This document shows positions 7,417 to 15,561 of a stretch of DNA of 38,049 bases, piece by piece. How positions within the stretch are numbered: position 1 is the first letter of the stretch; every line of letters begins with the position of its first letter. The stretch covers positions 1 to 38,049 of the forward strand of contig NZ_AJQE01000006.1 in NCBI RefSeq assembly GCF_000261685.1, given 5' to 3'. A model generated the notes under the pieces. It made no database searches. It was given only the letters and a program-made list of their open reading frames with translations, and was not told the DNA's origin. Source of the stretch: Bradyrhizobium genomosp. I (2014). Lineage in GTDB: Bacteria > Pseudomonadota > Alphaproteobacteria > Rhizobiales > Xanthobacteraceae. The translations under genes were made by a program, and so were the position numbers.

Positions 7417-10400
7417 TCCGGTAACTCCTCGAACACGCCGTGGTGAGGCTTGCCGTCATTGCCCTTGCGCAGCCAGGCAAAGAGATAGGGCACGATCAAC
7501 AATGTCGTCGGTGTTGCGAACAGCAGGCCGCCGATGACGGCGCGGGCGAGCGCCGCGTTCTGCTCCTCGCCCGGGCCTCCGATCGCCATTGGAATCATGC
7601 CCACGATCATCGCGGCAGCCGTCATCAGCACGGGGCGGATTCGCGTGCGACCCGCGCTCAGCGCAGCTTCGAACGCAGTGTGCCCATTCAATTGCGCATC
7701 GCGGGCGAAGGTCACGAGCAGGATGGAATTGGCCGATGCAACGCCCACCGCCATGATCGCGCCCATCAGCGAAGGCACGTTCAACGTCGTCCCCGTGATG
7801 AACAGCATCGTCACGATACCGCAGAAGGTCGCCGGCAATGCCATGATGACGACGAAGGGATCGCCGAAGTTCTGGTAGTTCACGACCATCAGCAGATAGA
7901 CCAGGATGGCGGCAAACAGCAGACCGATCCCGAGATCGCGGAACGATTGACGCATGCTCTGGATCTGCCCCAGGACCTGAATTGAATTTCCCGGCTGGAG
8001 CCGCTTTTGAAGCGTCGACGTGACCTTGTCGATATCGGCCGAGACGCTGCCGAGATCGCGCCCCTGCACGCTCGCATAGACGTCAAACACCGGCTGGACG
8101 TTGGCCTGGTTCGAATTGGTCGGCACAGTCCCCCGCTTGAAGGTCGCGACATTGCTGAGCAGTCCAGGCACGGTTTGTCCGCTTGCAGCCGACGAGGCCG
8201 ACACCGGTGTGTTCTCCAGCGCATTGAGTGAATTGGCTCGATACTCGGGCGTCTGAACGGCGAGATAATAGGGGATGCCCGACGTAGGGTCGGTCCAGAA
8301 ATTCGGCGAGACCTGGACGGACGAACTGAGGCTGACATTGATGTTGGTTGCCACCGTGCTGGCATTGAGCCCCAGCTGTGCGGCCCTTGTGCGGTCGATG
8401 TCGGCGTAGAACGCGGGAGCGTCGACCTCCTGTTGAAGATGCGCGTCGACGACTCCCGGAATCGCCGCCAGGCTCTTTTGCAGCTCCTTCGCCACGGACA
8501 GATTGTTGGCGCCGTAGCCGACGGTACGAACGTCGATCTGCGCCGGCAGCCCGAAATTCAGGATCTGGGTGACAATATCCGCCGCCTGGAAATAGAAGGT
8601 GTCTTCGGGGAATGCCGCCGGCAAAACCTGGCGCAGCTTCCTGACGTAATCCGCAGTCGGCCTGTGGCTGTCCTTGAGCGATATGAGGATCGTGCCGTCG
8701 TTCACCCCTGTCGTCGAACCGTCGGTGAAGGCCAGATTGTAGGAACGCGCCGGCAGTCCGATATTGTCGACGATCAGCCCGCGATCCCGGTCCGGAATGA
8801 TTTCGCGGATCTTGTCCTCGACCGCCTGGAAGATTGCCTCGGTACGCTCGATGCGGGTCCCGGCGGGCGCGCGAACATGCAGCTGGATCTGACCGCCGTC
8901 GATCAAGGGATAGAAATCCCTGCCCACGTAGACAAACATGACGGCCCCGAGCCCCAGCACGAGCACGGCCGCGACCGGCACGATGCTGCGACGCCGGAGC
9001 AGGGTCGTCAGGAGTTCGGAATAGCCGTCGCGCAGGCGCTCGAAGCCGCGCTCGAACACGGCCGAGGCGCGCGAAAACATGCCGGACGAACGCTCGCCAT
9101 CGCCGTGGCGCCGCTCGCACTTCAGCAGCAGACCGATCGTGATCGGCGTGAGAGTCCGCGACAGCGCATACGAAGCCAGCATGGCAAACACCACCGCAAG
9201 GCCGAGCGGCGTGAAGAGGTATTTGGCCGGTCCTTCGAGGAATACGACGGAGGTGAAGACGCAACTGATGGCGAGCGTGGAGACGAGCGTCGGTACGGCG
9301 ATTTCGGCCGCGCCGTGCAGCGTCGCCTCCGACAGCGGCATCCCCTCCTCGGTCCAGAGCCGATGCGTGTTCTCGATCGTCACCGTCGAATCGTCGACCA
9401 GGATGCCGACCGCAAGCGCCAGCCCGCCCAGCGTCATCGTGTTGAGGGTCTCGCCCAGGAAATGCAGGACGATGAGCGAACACAGCATGGCGAGCGGGAT
9501 GGAGATCAGGACCACGAGCGTCGACCGCCACGATCCCAGAAAGACCAGGATCATCAGCGCCGTGAGACCGGCCGCGATCGCGCCTTCGCGCAGCACACCG
9601 TCGACGGAGTGGGTGACGAAGACCGATTGGTCGAACAATTCGGTGATCTTCAGCCCGGCTGGCGCCGAAGCCCGAATCGACTTCAAGGCCTGCTTGACGC
9701 CGTTGACGACGGCAAGCGTCGAGGCGTTGCCGTTCTTGATCACGCTGAGCAGAACCGAGCGGTGACCGTCCTCGCGCACGATATTCTGCTGGACCTGATA
9801 TCCGTCCCGAACCTGGGCGACGTCCTTCAGCAGGATCGTCGCCCCATTGGCGAACTTGACCGGGATCATGTTGAGATCCTTGATCGAGGCCGGCGTCGCA
9901 TTGGTCCGCACGGTGTACTGGGTGTCGCCGATCTTCGCCGTTCCGGTCGGCAGCGTCAGGTTCTGGGTATTCACCGCATTGACGATGTCGAGCGGCGTCA
10001 ATCCGCGCGACAACAGCTTGTTCGGATCGATGTCGACCATGATCTGGCGATACTTGCCGCCCGCGGGCGTCGGCAATGTCACCCCGGGAACGGGAGCCAG
10101 TTGCTGCCGGATCCGGTAGATGCCAAAGTCGTACAATTGCTGCTCGTTCAATTTGTCCGACTCGAGACTGAGCTGAAGTACCGGCACGCTCGACGCGTTG
10201 AACTGCACGATGACGGGCGGCTGAATGCCCGGCGGCATCAGGGCGCGGATGGCGTTTGTTGCCGATACGATCTGCGAGATCGCGAGATCGAGATTGACGT
10301 CCGGCTGGAAGTAGATCTTTTGAACCGACAGGCCGTTGAGCGTCTGCGCCTCGATGTTCTTGATGCCGCTGACATTGGCGCTGATCGAGTACTGGCTGTA

Positions 10401-10595
10401 GGTGCTGACGCGCTGCTCCATCTCCGGCGTCGAGAGGCCGGTGTAGCTCCAGATGACCGTGACGACAGGGATGCGGATCTCGGGAAAGATGTCCGTCGGC
10501 GTCGACCAGACCGAGATGCCGCCCAGAAACAGGATCAGCGCCGCGAGCACATAGAATGTGTGCGGAAACCGGAGCGCAAAGCGGACAATTCCCAT
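7413..10595 (-). CDS. RND-family efflux permease
   Basis: A 1060-residue inner-membrane proton-driven pump of the AcrB/HAE superfamily. It has the expected plan: an N-terminal helix, a large periplasmic loop, a helix bundle with GILVDDSTVTIENTHR (the paired Asp of helix 4 used in proton relay), a second periplasmic loop, and a C-terminal bundle ending in a lysine-rich tail. The PTDIFPEIRIPVV segment after helix 1 is typical of the HAE/HAE-like branch rather than of heavy-metal pumps. The substrate cannot be read from sequence. It is first in its operon and the adaptor ATG overlaps its stop. About 100 bases separate it from the upstream sigma-factor gene; control by the nearby two-component system is possible but unproven. 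Confidence 0.95.
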   Translation of the reverse strand: MGIVRFALRFPHTFYVLAALILFLGGISVWSTPTDIFPEIRIPVVTVIWSYTGLSTPEMEQRVSTYSQYSISANVSGIKNIEAQTLNGLSVQKIYFQPDVNLDLAISQIVSATNAIRALMPPGIQPPVIVQFNASSVPVLQLSLESDKLNEQQLYDFGIYRIRQQLAPVPGVTLPTPAGGKYRQIMVDIDPNKLLSRGLTPLDIVNAVNTQNLTLPTGTAKIGDTQYTVRTNATPASIKDLNMIPVKFANGATILLKDVAQVRDGYQVQQNIVREDGHRSVLLSVIKNGNASTLAVVNGVKQALKSIRASAPAGLKITELFDQSVFVTHSVDGVLREGAIAAGLTALMILVFLGSWRSTLVVLISIPLAMLCSLIVLHFLGETLNTMTLGGLALAVGILVDDSTVTIENTHRLWTEEGMPLSEATLHGAAEIAVPTLVSTLAISCVFTSVVFLEGPAKYLFTPLGLAVVFAMLASYALSRTLTPITIGLLLKCERRHGDGERSSGMFSRASAVFERGFERLRDGYSELLTTLLRRRSIVPVAAVLVLGLGAVMFVYVGRDFYPLIDGGQIQLHVRAPAGTRIERTEAIFQAVEDKIREIIPDRDRGLIVDNIGLPARSYNLAFTDGSTTGVNDGTILISLKDSHRPTADYVRKLRQVLPAAFPEDTFYFQAADIVTQILNFGLPAQIDVRTVGYGANNLSVAKELQKSLAAIPGVVDAHLQQEVDAPAFYADIDRTRAAQLGLNASTVATNINVSLSSSVQVSPNFWTDPTSGIPYYLAVQTPEYRANSLNALENTPVSASSAASGQTVPGLLSNVATFKRGTVPTNSNQANVQPVFDVYASVQGRDLGSVSADIDKVTSTLQKRLQPGNSIQVLGQIQSMRQSFRDLGIGLLFAAILVYLLMVVNYQNFGDPFVVIMALPATFCGIVTMLFITGTTLNVPSLMGAIMAVGVASANSILLVTFARDAQLNGHTAFEAALSAGRTRIRPVLMTAAAMIVGMIPMAIGGPGEEQNAALARAVIGGLLFATPTTLLIVPYLFAWLRKGNDGKPHHGVFEELPE

Positions 10596-10699
10596 GGAGA
10601 CGACTACCTGGAGCAGGTTGCGGGAAATTTCTGTTCAGATGACGACGAGGCGCGGCCGTTCAAATGACAACGAATTCGGCATCGCCGGCGCTCGATCGC

Positions 10700-11701
10700 T
10701 CATGTCGAAGCGAACGCCACGCGCCTCGCGCGCGAGATGTTGTCCGGACCGGCGGGTGGCGACAGGGACGGCGCCACGTGCCGCCCCTGTCCGCGGGAGC
10801 TCGCCGGCTCCTCCGTGGCGCGGATCGCGGCGCACCTGACCTTTGCAAAGGCGCGAATCTCGATCTGCCGAACGCGCTCGCTGGAGATCGAAAGCTCTCG
10901 GGCAAGTTGCTCGAGCGTCGGGGGATGCTCCGCCAGCCGTCTTGCCTCCAGCACGCGCCGCTCGCGCCACGTGAGGCCGTTCAGCGCAGCGCGCAAGGCG
11001 TCGGTCCGATGCTTCATCTGATCCTGATCGGCAAGGATGGTCTCGGCGTCGCTCGCCTCGTCCACCAGCAAGGCTTCCCACTCGGAACCGTGTTCGTCGC
11101 CGCCAACACGCGCATTCAGCGACAAGTCGCCGTTCAGGCGGCAATCCATCTCCATCACGTCACGGGCCGAGACTTCGAGCTTGGTGGCGATCGCCTCGGC
11201 GACATCAGGCGTAAGCCCCGCCATCCCGCCCCGGCCATCCTTTCTCATCTCGCGGCGGAGCCGGAAAAACAGCTTCTTCTGGGCGGCCGTCGTTCCGATC
11301 TTGACCAGCGACCAGGAGCGCAGGATGTATTCGTGAATGGCGGCCTTGATCCACCACGTCGCATAGGTCGAAAATCGCGAGTTTCGACCGGGCTCGAACC
11401 GCGACGCGGCGATCACGAGGCCGAGACTGGCTTCGGCCATGAGATCGGCGAACGGGAGATTGTACCCCCTGTAGCTCCGCGCGACCTTGGCGGCGAGCCG
11501 GAGATGGCTCGTGACGAGCATGTTCGCGGCATCACCGTCCCTCGTCTCCTGCCAGCGGCGCGCAAGCTGCTGCTCCTGCTCGCGTTCGAGCAGGTCGTAC
11601 CGGCCGATGACTGCGGAGTACGCACTGAACACACCGGCCGCCGTACGCCCGCCCGGCTCAGCCGCATCGATCTTGCTCAAACCCGCGCGACGCATTTGCA
11701 T
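10700..11701 (-). CDS. rpoH: RNA polymerase sigma-32 (RpoH) family factor
   Basis: A heat-shock-type sigma factor of 333 residues. Region 2 shows HLRLAAKVARSYRGYNLPFADLMAEASLGL and RFSTYATWWIKAAIHEYIL. The RpoH-specific box is present as QKKLFFRLRR at about residues 141-150. Region 4 ends with a helix-turn-helix (LEQLARELSISSERVRQIEIRAFAKVR). About 40 residues of basic, low-complexity tail follow. Upstream ATGs at 11716, 11701 and 11695 are in frame; 11701 is preferred because GGGAG lies six bases before it. Alphaproteobacteria often carry several rpoH copies, and this looks like a divergent accessory paralogue. It sits between a two-component system and an RND operon, suggesting a stress or efflux regulon, which is inference. 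Confidence 0.93.
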   Translation of the reverse strand: MQMRRAGLSKIDAAEPGGRTAAGVFSAYSAVIGRYDLLEREQEQQLARRWQETRDGDAANMLVTSHLRLAAKVARSYRGYNLPFADLMAEASLGLVIAASRFEPGRNSRFSTYATWWIKAAIHEYILRSWSLVKIGTTAAQKKLFFRLRREMRKDGRGGMAGLTPDVAEAIATKLEVSARDVMEMDCRLNGDLSLNARVGGDEHGSEWEALLVDEASDAETILADQDQMKHRTDALRAALNGLTWRERRVLEARRLAEHPPTLEQLARELSISSERVRQIEIRAFAKVRCAAIRATEEPASSRGQGRHVAPSLSPPAGPDNISRARRVAFAST

Positions 11702-11858
11702 CCTTTGCTCCCACATTCTAGCCGACGAAGGGACAGTAAGAGGCCTCCGAATGACGGCGCCAGTAAATTGAACTTAACGAGCCTGAATTCGCTTTCAGAG
11801 ATCTCGACCTTCTTTCCGCTTTGCACGTGTCGCACACGGCATCGGCGGTCATCGGCGC

Positions 11859-13283
11859 TCACATCGGCGCGAGGCTCGCGTGAAGCGAGCTAGCGGACGC
11901 GGGTGCCGCGGCCTCGCGCGATGTCGCTCCCGTCGGGACCAGGATCTCCACCCGTCCGCCCGGTGCCGGGCAAATGGTCAGGCAGAAGCCGTGCAGCTTG
12001 ACGATGGCCGCGACGAGGCTCAGTCCCAGTCCCACTCCCGGCGTATTGCGCATCTTGTCGGAGCGGTAGAACCGACGCAGCACCGCCTCGCGCTCCCACT
12101 CGCCGATGCCGGGCCCCGTATCGCGCACGCGCATGAGCACGGCCCCGTCGTCCGACACCAGTTCGAGCGTCACCCTTCCGCCCGCCGGGGTGAACTTGAC
12201 GGCATTGTCCACGAGATTGGCAATCGCCTCGAACAGCAGGTCCCGATCGCCCCGCACCTTCACTTTGCGCTCGATCTCGACCTCAATCTCGATATCCTTG
12301 TCTTCGGCAATGGGTTCGTAGACGTCGCACACCTGTCGCAGGATCTCGTCGAGCGCGACGTCGCCGAAACCGGCCGTACGGCTGCTGCTCTCGATTTCGG
12401 CGAGGCGCAGCAGCGCGGTGACGATTGCGAGCGATTGATCGATTCCGGCCATTGCCTTGTCCACGATTTCCTGAAGGTCCTCCAGCGTGGCCGCATGCGT
12501 GCGCCCGCGCTCCAGTGCCAGGCGGACTCGCGTGAGCGGCGTTCTGAGATCGTGAGCGATATCGTTGCCGACACCGGCAAGAGCGTTGATCGTGGTCTCC
12601 ATCTCATCGAGCATGCCGTTGACGATCCCGGCCAGCCGCGCGAACGGATCGTCCGCATTGGTCTGCGGGAGCCGCTCGCGGAGATCGCCGGCAACGATGC
12701 GCTGAACCCTCTGGTTCACCTGCTCCACGCGCCTCTGGGCGCGGACACTCAGCCAGGCCCCGGCCAGCAGGCAGAGGCAGAATGCCGGCAGCAGCCCCAG
12801 CACCAGCGCCTGCCCGACGACGCTGGATATCTCGCGCGTCTCGTCGACGTTCCTCCCAATCACGAGGATATGGCCGCTGCCCAGCCGCCTGCCGGCGGCC
12901 TTGACGACGGCATCGCGATCCGCCGACGGTCCGACCCGGGCGAGCCGTACGCTCTGAACCGGTCCGCCGAGCTCGAACTTCGACGGCAATCGCGCGATGT
13001 TGCCAGCAAGCCGGGCCCCTGCGGCATCGAACAGCCCGGCATATTGCACGCCCCTGGAATCTTGCTTGAGATGGTCTGAGATCGCGTCGATGAGGCGGCC
13101 GGGCGGCAGTTCGGCCATGGAGTTGAGCTGCGTGGCGATCATGAGGTCGGATCGCACGATCAGGTAGTCGTCGATCTTCCAGTAGATGAACGCGAACAGC
13201 CCGGCGACGAACAACGCCAGTGCGGCCGCTATCGTCGCGGCCCACAGGAACGTGTTCGAACGAATGAACTGAATCTGGCGCAT
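11859..13283 (-). CDS. Sensor histidine kinase, HAMP-type, partner of the 13300-13977 regulator
   Basis: A 474-residue membrane histidine kinase. Helix 1 covers about residues 11-35, a periplasmic sensor region follows to about 150, and helix 2 lies at about 156-180. A HAMP domain follows. The phospho-acceptor His244 sits in HDLRTPLTRVRLALE. The ATP-binding domain has the N box (NLVDN, 356-360), the G1 box (DTGPGIG, from 388) and the G2 box (GVGLGLSL, 416-423). A low-complexity Ala/Ser tail ends the chain. It starts 16 bases after the response regulator stop, so the two form one operon. The signal sensed cannot be told. Confidence 0.95.
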   Translation of the reverse strand: MRQIQFIRSNTFLWAATIAAALALFVAGLFAFIYWKIDDYLIVRSDLMIATQLNSMAELPPGRLIDAISDHLKQDSRGVQYAGLFDAAGARLAGNIARLPSKFELGGPVQSVRLARVGPSADRDAVVKAAGRRLGSGHILVIGRNVDETREISSVVGQALVLGLLPAFCLCLLAGAWLSVRAQRRVEQVNQRVQRIVAGDLRERLPQTNADDPFARLAGIVNGMLDEMETTINALAGVGNDIAHDLRTPLTRVRLALERGRTHAATLEDLQEIVDKAMAGIDQSLAIVTALLRLAEIESSSRTAGFGDVALDEILRQVCDVYEPIAEDKDIEIEVEIERKVKVRGDRDLLFEAIANLVDNAVKFTPAGGRVTLELVSDDGAVLMRVRDTGPGIGEWEREAVLRRFYRSDKMRNTPGVGLGLSLVAAIVKLHGFCLTICPAPGGRVEILVPTGATSREAAAPASASSLHASLAPM

Positions 13284-13299
13284 CGATCCGCCGGACTTG

Positions 13300-13977
13300 T
13301 CAGCGAGTGCGCAGCACGAAGCCGGAGCCGCGAACGTTGTGGATGAGCTGCGTCTCGCCGGAGCCGTCGACCTTGTGACGAAGGCGGCCCATGTGCACGT
13401 CGATGAGATTGGTGGTTGCCGGCACGAATTTGTAGTTCCAGACCTCCTCGAGCAGCATCGCGCGGGTCAGCAGCTGATCGCTTCGGCGCATCATGTATTC
13501 GAGCAGGCGGAATTCGCGCGGCAGCAGATCGATCTCGCGCTCGCCTCGCCGCACGGTCCGCTCGATCAGGTCAAGCTCCAGCGGCCCGGCGCGCAACGTG
13601 GTCTCTCGGCTGTCGATCGGACGGCGCAGCAACGCCTCCACCCGGGCGACGAGCTCGATCAGCGCGAACGGCTTGGTGAGATAGTCGTCTCCGCCGACGC
13701 GCAATCCGCGCACCCTGTCATCGACCGCGCCGAGCGCACTCAGCACCAGGACGGGCGTCCTGACCTGATCCTTGCGCAAGGCCTCGATGACGGTCAGCCC
13801 GTCCATTCCGGGCAGCATGCGATCGACGATCAGGGCATCGGGAGACGATTCGCGCGCCCGATCGAGACCGCCGATGCCGTCGGGCGCCCATCGCACCTCG
13901 AATCCGCGCTCGGTGAGTTCGGCCACGATCGCATCGGCGGTCTCGGCATCATCCTCGATCAGGAGAATCCGCGTCAT
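13300..13977 (-). CDS. OmpR/PhoB-type response regulator
   Basis: A 225-residue response regulator. The receiver domain has the acid pair at Asp9-Asp10, the phospho-acceptor Asp52 (LIVDRMLPGMDG) and Lys102 in LTKPF. The C-terminal half is a winged-helix DNA-binding domain (LLPREFRLLEYMM, then the TNLIDVHMGRLRHKV recognition region). The frame is open far upstream, but the domain begins at the ATG at 13977, which has a modest AGGA/GGGA element upstream. It is the first gene of the operon with the histidine kinase. Its own targets are unknown; the RND operon and the rpoH paralogue downstream are candidates by position. Inverted repeats at 14111-14148 lie in its upstream region. Confidence 0.95.
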   Translation of the reverse strand: MTRILLIEDDAETADAIVAELTERGFEVRWAPDGIGGLDRARESSPDALIVDRMLPGMDGLTVIEALRKDQVRTPVLVLSALGAVDDRVRGLRVGGDDYLTKPFALIELVARVEALLRRPIDSRETTLRAGPLELDLIERTVRRGEREIDLLPREFRLLEYMMRRSDQLLTRAMLLEEVWNYKFVPATTNLIDVHMGRLRHKVDGSGETQLIHNVRGSGFVLRTR

Positions 13978-14110
13978 TGTGCTGGTCCCACGTCCTGCGA
14001 GGCCTCGAGGCCGGCGGCGAAGCATGGGCTCGGTGATCCGTGTCGGCATGTTCAACGCCCGCCCGGGCCGAACACGCGAGGCAGGACCGGCATGCGACGC
14101 ACCGCTGGCT

Positions 14111-14148
14111 CGCAGGACAAGTAACCCTGCGCGGAATGGCACGCCATT
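14111..14148. promoter_or_regulatory. Pair of short inverted repeats upstream of the response regulator
   Basis: Two adjacent inverted repeats are seen: CGCAGG at 14111-14116 with CCTGCG at 14126-14131, and AATGGCACGCCATT at 14135-14148. They lie 134-171 bases before the response regulator start. They could be binding sites for autoregulation or chance GC-rich stems. No conserved family motif is recognised. Confidence 0.25.
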
Positions 14149-14280
14149 AAATAGCATGTCAGAGAACAGGGGCGCGCAGCCACCGCTGGCGTCGGCGCGA
14201 TGGCGATCGAATGTGCTGTCGCAGCGATCATTTCTCATCTCCATGCTGCAGGACGCTTCCACACATAAGTCCTCGGGGAG

Positions 14281-14342
14281 GCCGCTGTTACGCGGCGGAA
14301 GCGCAATCGTTGCGCGTTTGCACGATCGTGCTTGCCGGCAAG
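14281..14342. repeat. Cluster of four short palindromes
   Basis: Four inverted repeats follow one another in 62 bases: GCCGC/GCGGC at 14281-14296, GCGCAA/TTGCGC at 14301-14315, the perfect 12-mer GCACGATCGTGC at 14320-14331, and the perfect 12-mer CTTGCCGGCAAG at 14331-14342. They lie 121-182 bases before the small secreted protein gene. This may be a regulator-binding array or a structured 5' leader. No known element is recognised. Confidence 0.45.
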
Positions 14343-14462
14343 GTCGGAATCACGGGCCATTGAACGCAGGTGAGCAATTCGTGCGTTTTGTTGACGCGCG
14401 CTCGTCCGCACCTCCTTCGCAGGCCGGCTTGGAATGCCGGCTGTCATCAAAGGAGAAGCCAA

Positions 14463-14708
14463 ATGACCACTCTCAAGCTCTTGTCGACCGGACTGATCGC
14501 AGTCGCCATGCTCGGGGGACCCGCCATGGCGCGGGAAAGCCATGCCGTCGCGCGATCATCCGCCATGCAAGCCGATCCGATGGCATCGGACGGGTCGGTC
14601 TATCAGATCGGCCACGCCTGCGTTCCGGCGCCACGTGTCGGCGCGTTTGCGACGGCGCCATGGACCGGCAACAACGTTCCCTGTGAGCCGGGCCCCGGCA
14701 GCTTCTGA
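14463..14708 (+). CDS. Small secreted protein of unknown function (81 aa)
   Basis: The product starts with a clear signal peptide (MTTLKLLSTGLIAVAMLGGP, likely cleaved after AMA near residue 22). The mature part is about 59 residues, hydrophilic, with two Cys residues (in HACVPAP and VPCEPG) that could form a disulfide. AAAGGAG precedes the ATG with good spacing. The frame is open further upstream, but the signal peptide and ribosome site fix the start at 14463. No family is recognised. Export to the periplasm or outside is likely; function is not inferable. Confidence 0.72.
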   Translation: MTTLKLLSTGLIAVAMLGGPAMARESHAVARSSAMQADPMASDGSVYQIGHACVPAPRVGAFATAPWTGNNVPCEPGPGSF

Positions 14709-14721
14709 TGCCGACAACGCA

Positions 14722-14754
14722 GCGGCCGGCCGGGCGGGCGTCTCGCTCGGCCGC
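14722..14754 (+). terminator. Possible hairpin after the small secreted protein gene
   Basis: A 7-base inverted repeat (GCGGCCG / CGGCCGC) with a 19-base loop begins 14 bases after the stop codon. A second stem with one bulged base follows at 14781-14811 (CGACGCCGGG against CCCGGTCGTCG). Neither has a T-run, so a role in termination or mRNA 3' stability is only a guess. Confidence 0.25.
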
Positions 14755-14847
14755 CGCCGTTCAACGATGGGGATGGGCCCGACGCCGGGCCCGCCCTCGC
14801 CCGGTCGTCGCGCCGGATCACTCTCGCCGATGCGCAGCGCCCCGCTC

Positions 14848-14863
14848 CTGAAATCGATTTCAG
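14848..14863. promoter_or_regulatory. Perfect 16-bp palindrome upstream of the Gly/His-rich protein gene
   Basis: CTGAAATCGATTTCAG is a perfect palindrome and is AT-rich in a GC-rich region, as operator sites often are. It lies 112 bases before the ATG at 14975. No protein-binding family is assigned. Confidence 0.35.
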
Positions 14864-14974
14864 TGGGATTGCCGCTAGACCCTCCTATCTCCCTTCACGA
14901 CGGGGCTTGCTGACGGCACGAGGCTGAAGCGACGGCATCGGCCGCCGGGCATCTGGACACGAAAGGAGTCCCTC

Positions 14975-15361
14975 ATGAAACGAGCATTGATGATCATAGC
15001 GACCGCGGCGCTCGCCTCCGCGCTGGCTGTCGGAACGGCCGAGGCACATGGCGGCGGTGGCGGTGGCCACGGCGGCGGTGGCTTCGGTGGCGGACATATG
15101 GGCTTTGGCGGCGGCCATATGGGGTTTGGTGGCGGCGCGCATTTCGGCGGCATGGGACATGCCGGCGGATTCCGCAGCGGAGCCCGATTCGGCGGCGAGC
15201 ACCTCGGCTTCGGCGATCATGTCGCAACCGGCGGCCTGCGGCAGCACGCATTTCACCGCTATGACCGCTTCCGGTCCGGATATGGCTTCTACGGCTATCC
15301 GGATTGCTATGACTGGTACGAGCTGCATCCCGGCCGGCCGTTGCCGCTGAGCTGCAGCTAA
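14975..15361 (+). CDS. Secreted Gly/His-rich repeat protein (128 aa)
   Basis: A signal peptide covers residues 1-24 (MKRALMIIATAALASALAVG, cleaved after AEA). The next 50 residues are Gly, His and Phe rich, with an almost exact tandem unit (GGGHMGFGGGHMGFGGG) visible in the DNA around 15090-15140. A Tyr-rich C-terminal part follows (YDRFRSGYGFYGYPDCYDWYE) with two Cys residues. GAAAGGAG lies before the ATG. Gly/His-rich exported proteins may bind metals or be structural, but no function is established here. A strong hairpin begins 17 bases after the stop. Confidence 0.78.
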   Translation: MKRALMIIATAALASALAVGTAEAHGGGGGGHGGGGFGGGHMGFGGGHMGFGGGAHFGGMGHAGGFRSGARFGGEHLGFGDHVATGGLRQHAFHRYDRFRSGYGFYGYPDCYDWYELHPGRPLPLSCS

Positions 15362-15377
15362 TCCTGTGAAAGGCGCC

Positions 15378-15417
15378 GATCGGTCCGGACCACGCCAGCG
15401 CGCAGTCCGGATCGATC
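15378..15417 (+). terminator. Strong hairpin downstream of the Gly/His-rich protein gene
   Basis: A 13-base-pair stem (GATCGGTCCGGAC pairing with GTCCGGATCGATC, one G-U pair) closes a 14-base loop, 17 bases after the stop codon. The stem is long and stable, but there is no T-run after it. It is probably a terminator or mRNA-stabilising structure for the gene upstream. Confidence 0.5.
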
Positions 15418-15561
15418 CAACACCAGCGGATGGCGCCTGTGCGTCATCTCGGGAGGATGCTGGCACGCCGGATGCATCGAGTGAGGCAGGCCCTATTGCA
15501 TCCACGCACGGAATCGCCGATCCAAGCTGGACAAGCGCGCCACCCGGGGGGCGCAGGCGCA

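Larger units (their letters stand above)
13978..14462. other. Palindrome-rich spacer between divergent regulator and secreted-protein genes
   Basis: This 485-base spacer has no convincing gene. It should hold the promoters of the response regulator (leftward) and of the small secreted protein (rightward). Two inverted repeats near the regulator side lie at 14111-14131 (CGCAGG/CCTGCG) and 14135-14148 (AATGGC/GCCATT). Four more are packed into 14281-14342. A further GCCGGC/GCCGGC stem lies at 14424-14442, just before the secreted-protein ribosome site. I do not see a clear -35/-10 pair. Confidence 0.5.

Noticed and set aside
8433..10667. Plus-strand open frame of 744 codons opposite the RND permease
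   Set aside because: Antisense of a highly recognisable permease; composition is charged and without motifs.
14875..15153. Minus-strand Pro-rich frame opposite the Gly/His-rich protein
   Set aside because: The proline runs are simply the complement of glycine codons; the plus-strand gene has a ribosome site and signal peptide.
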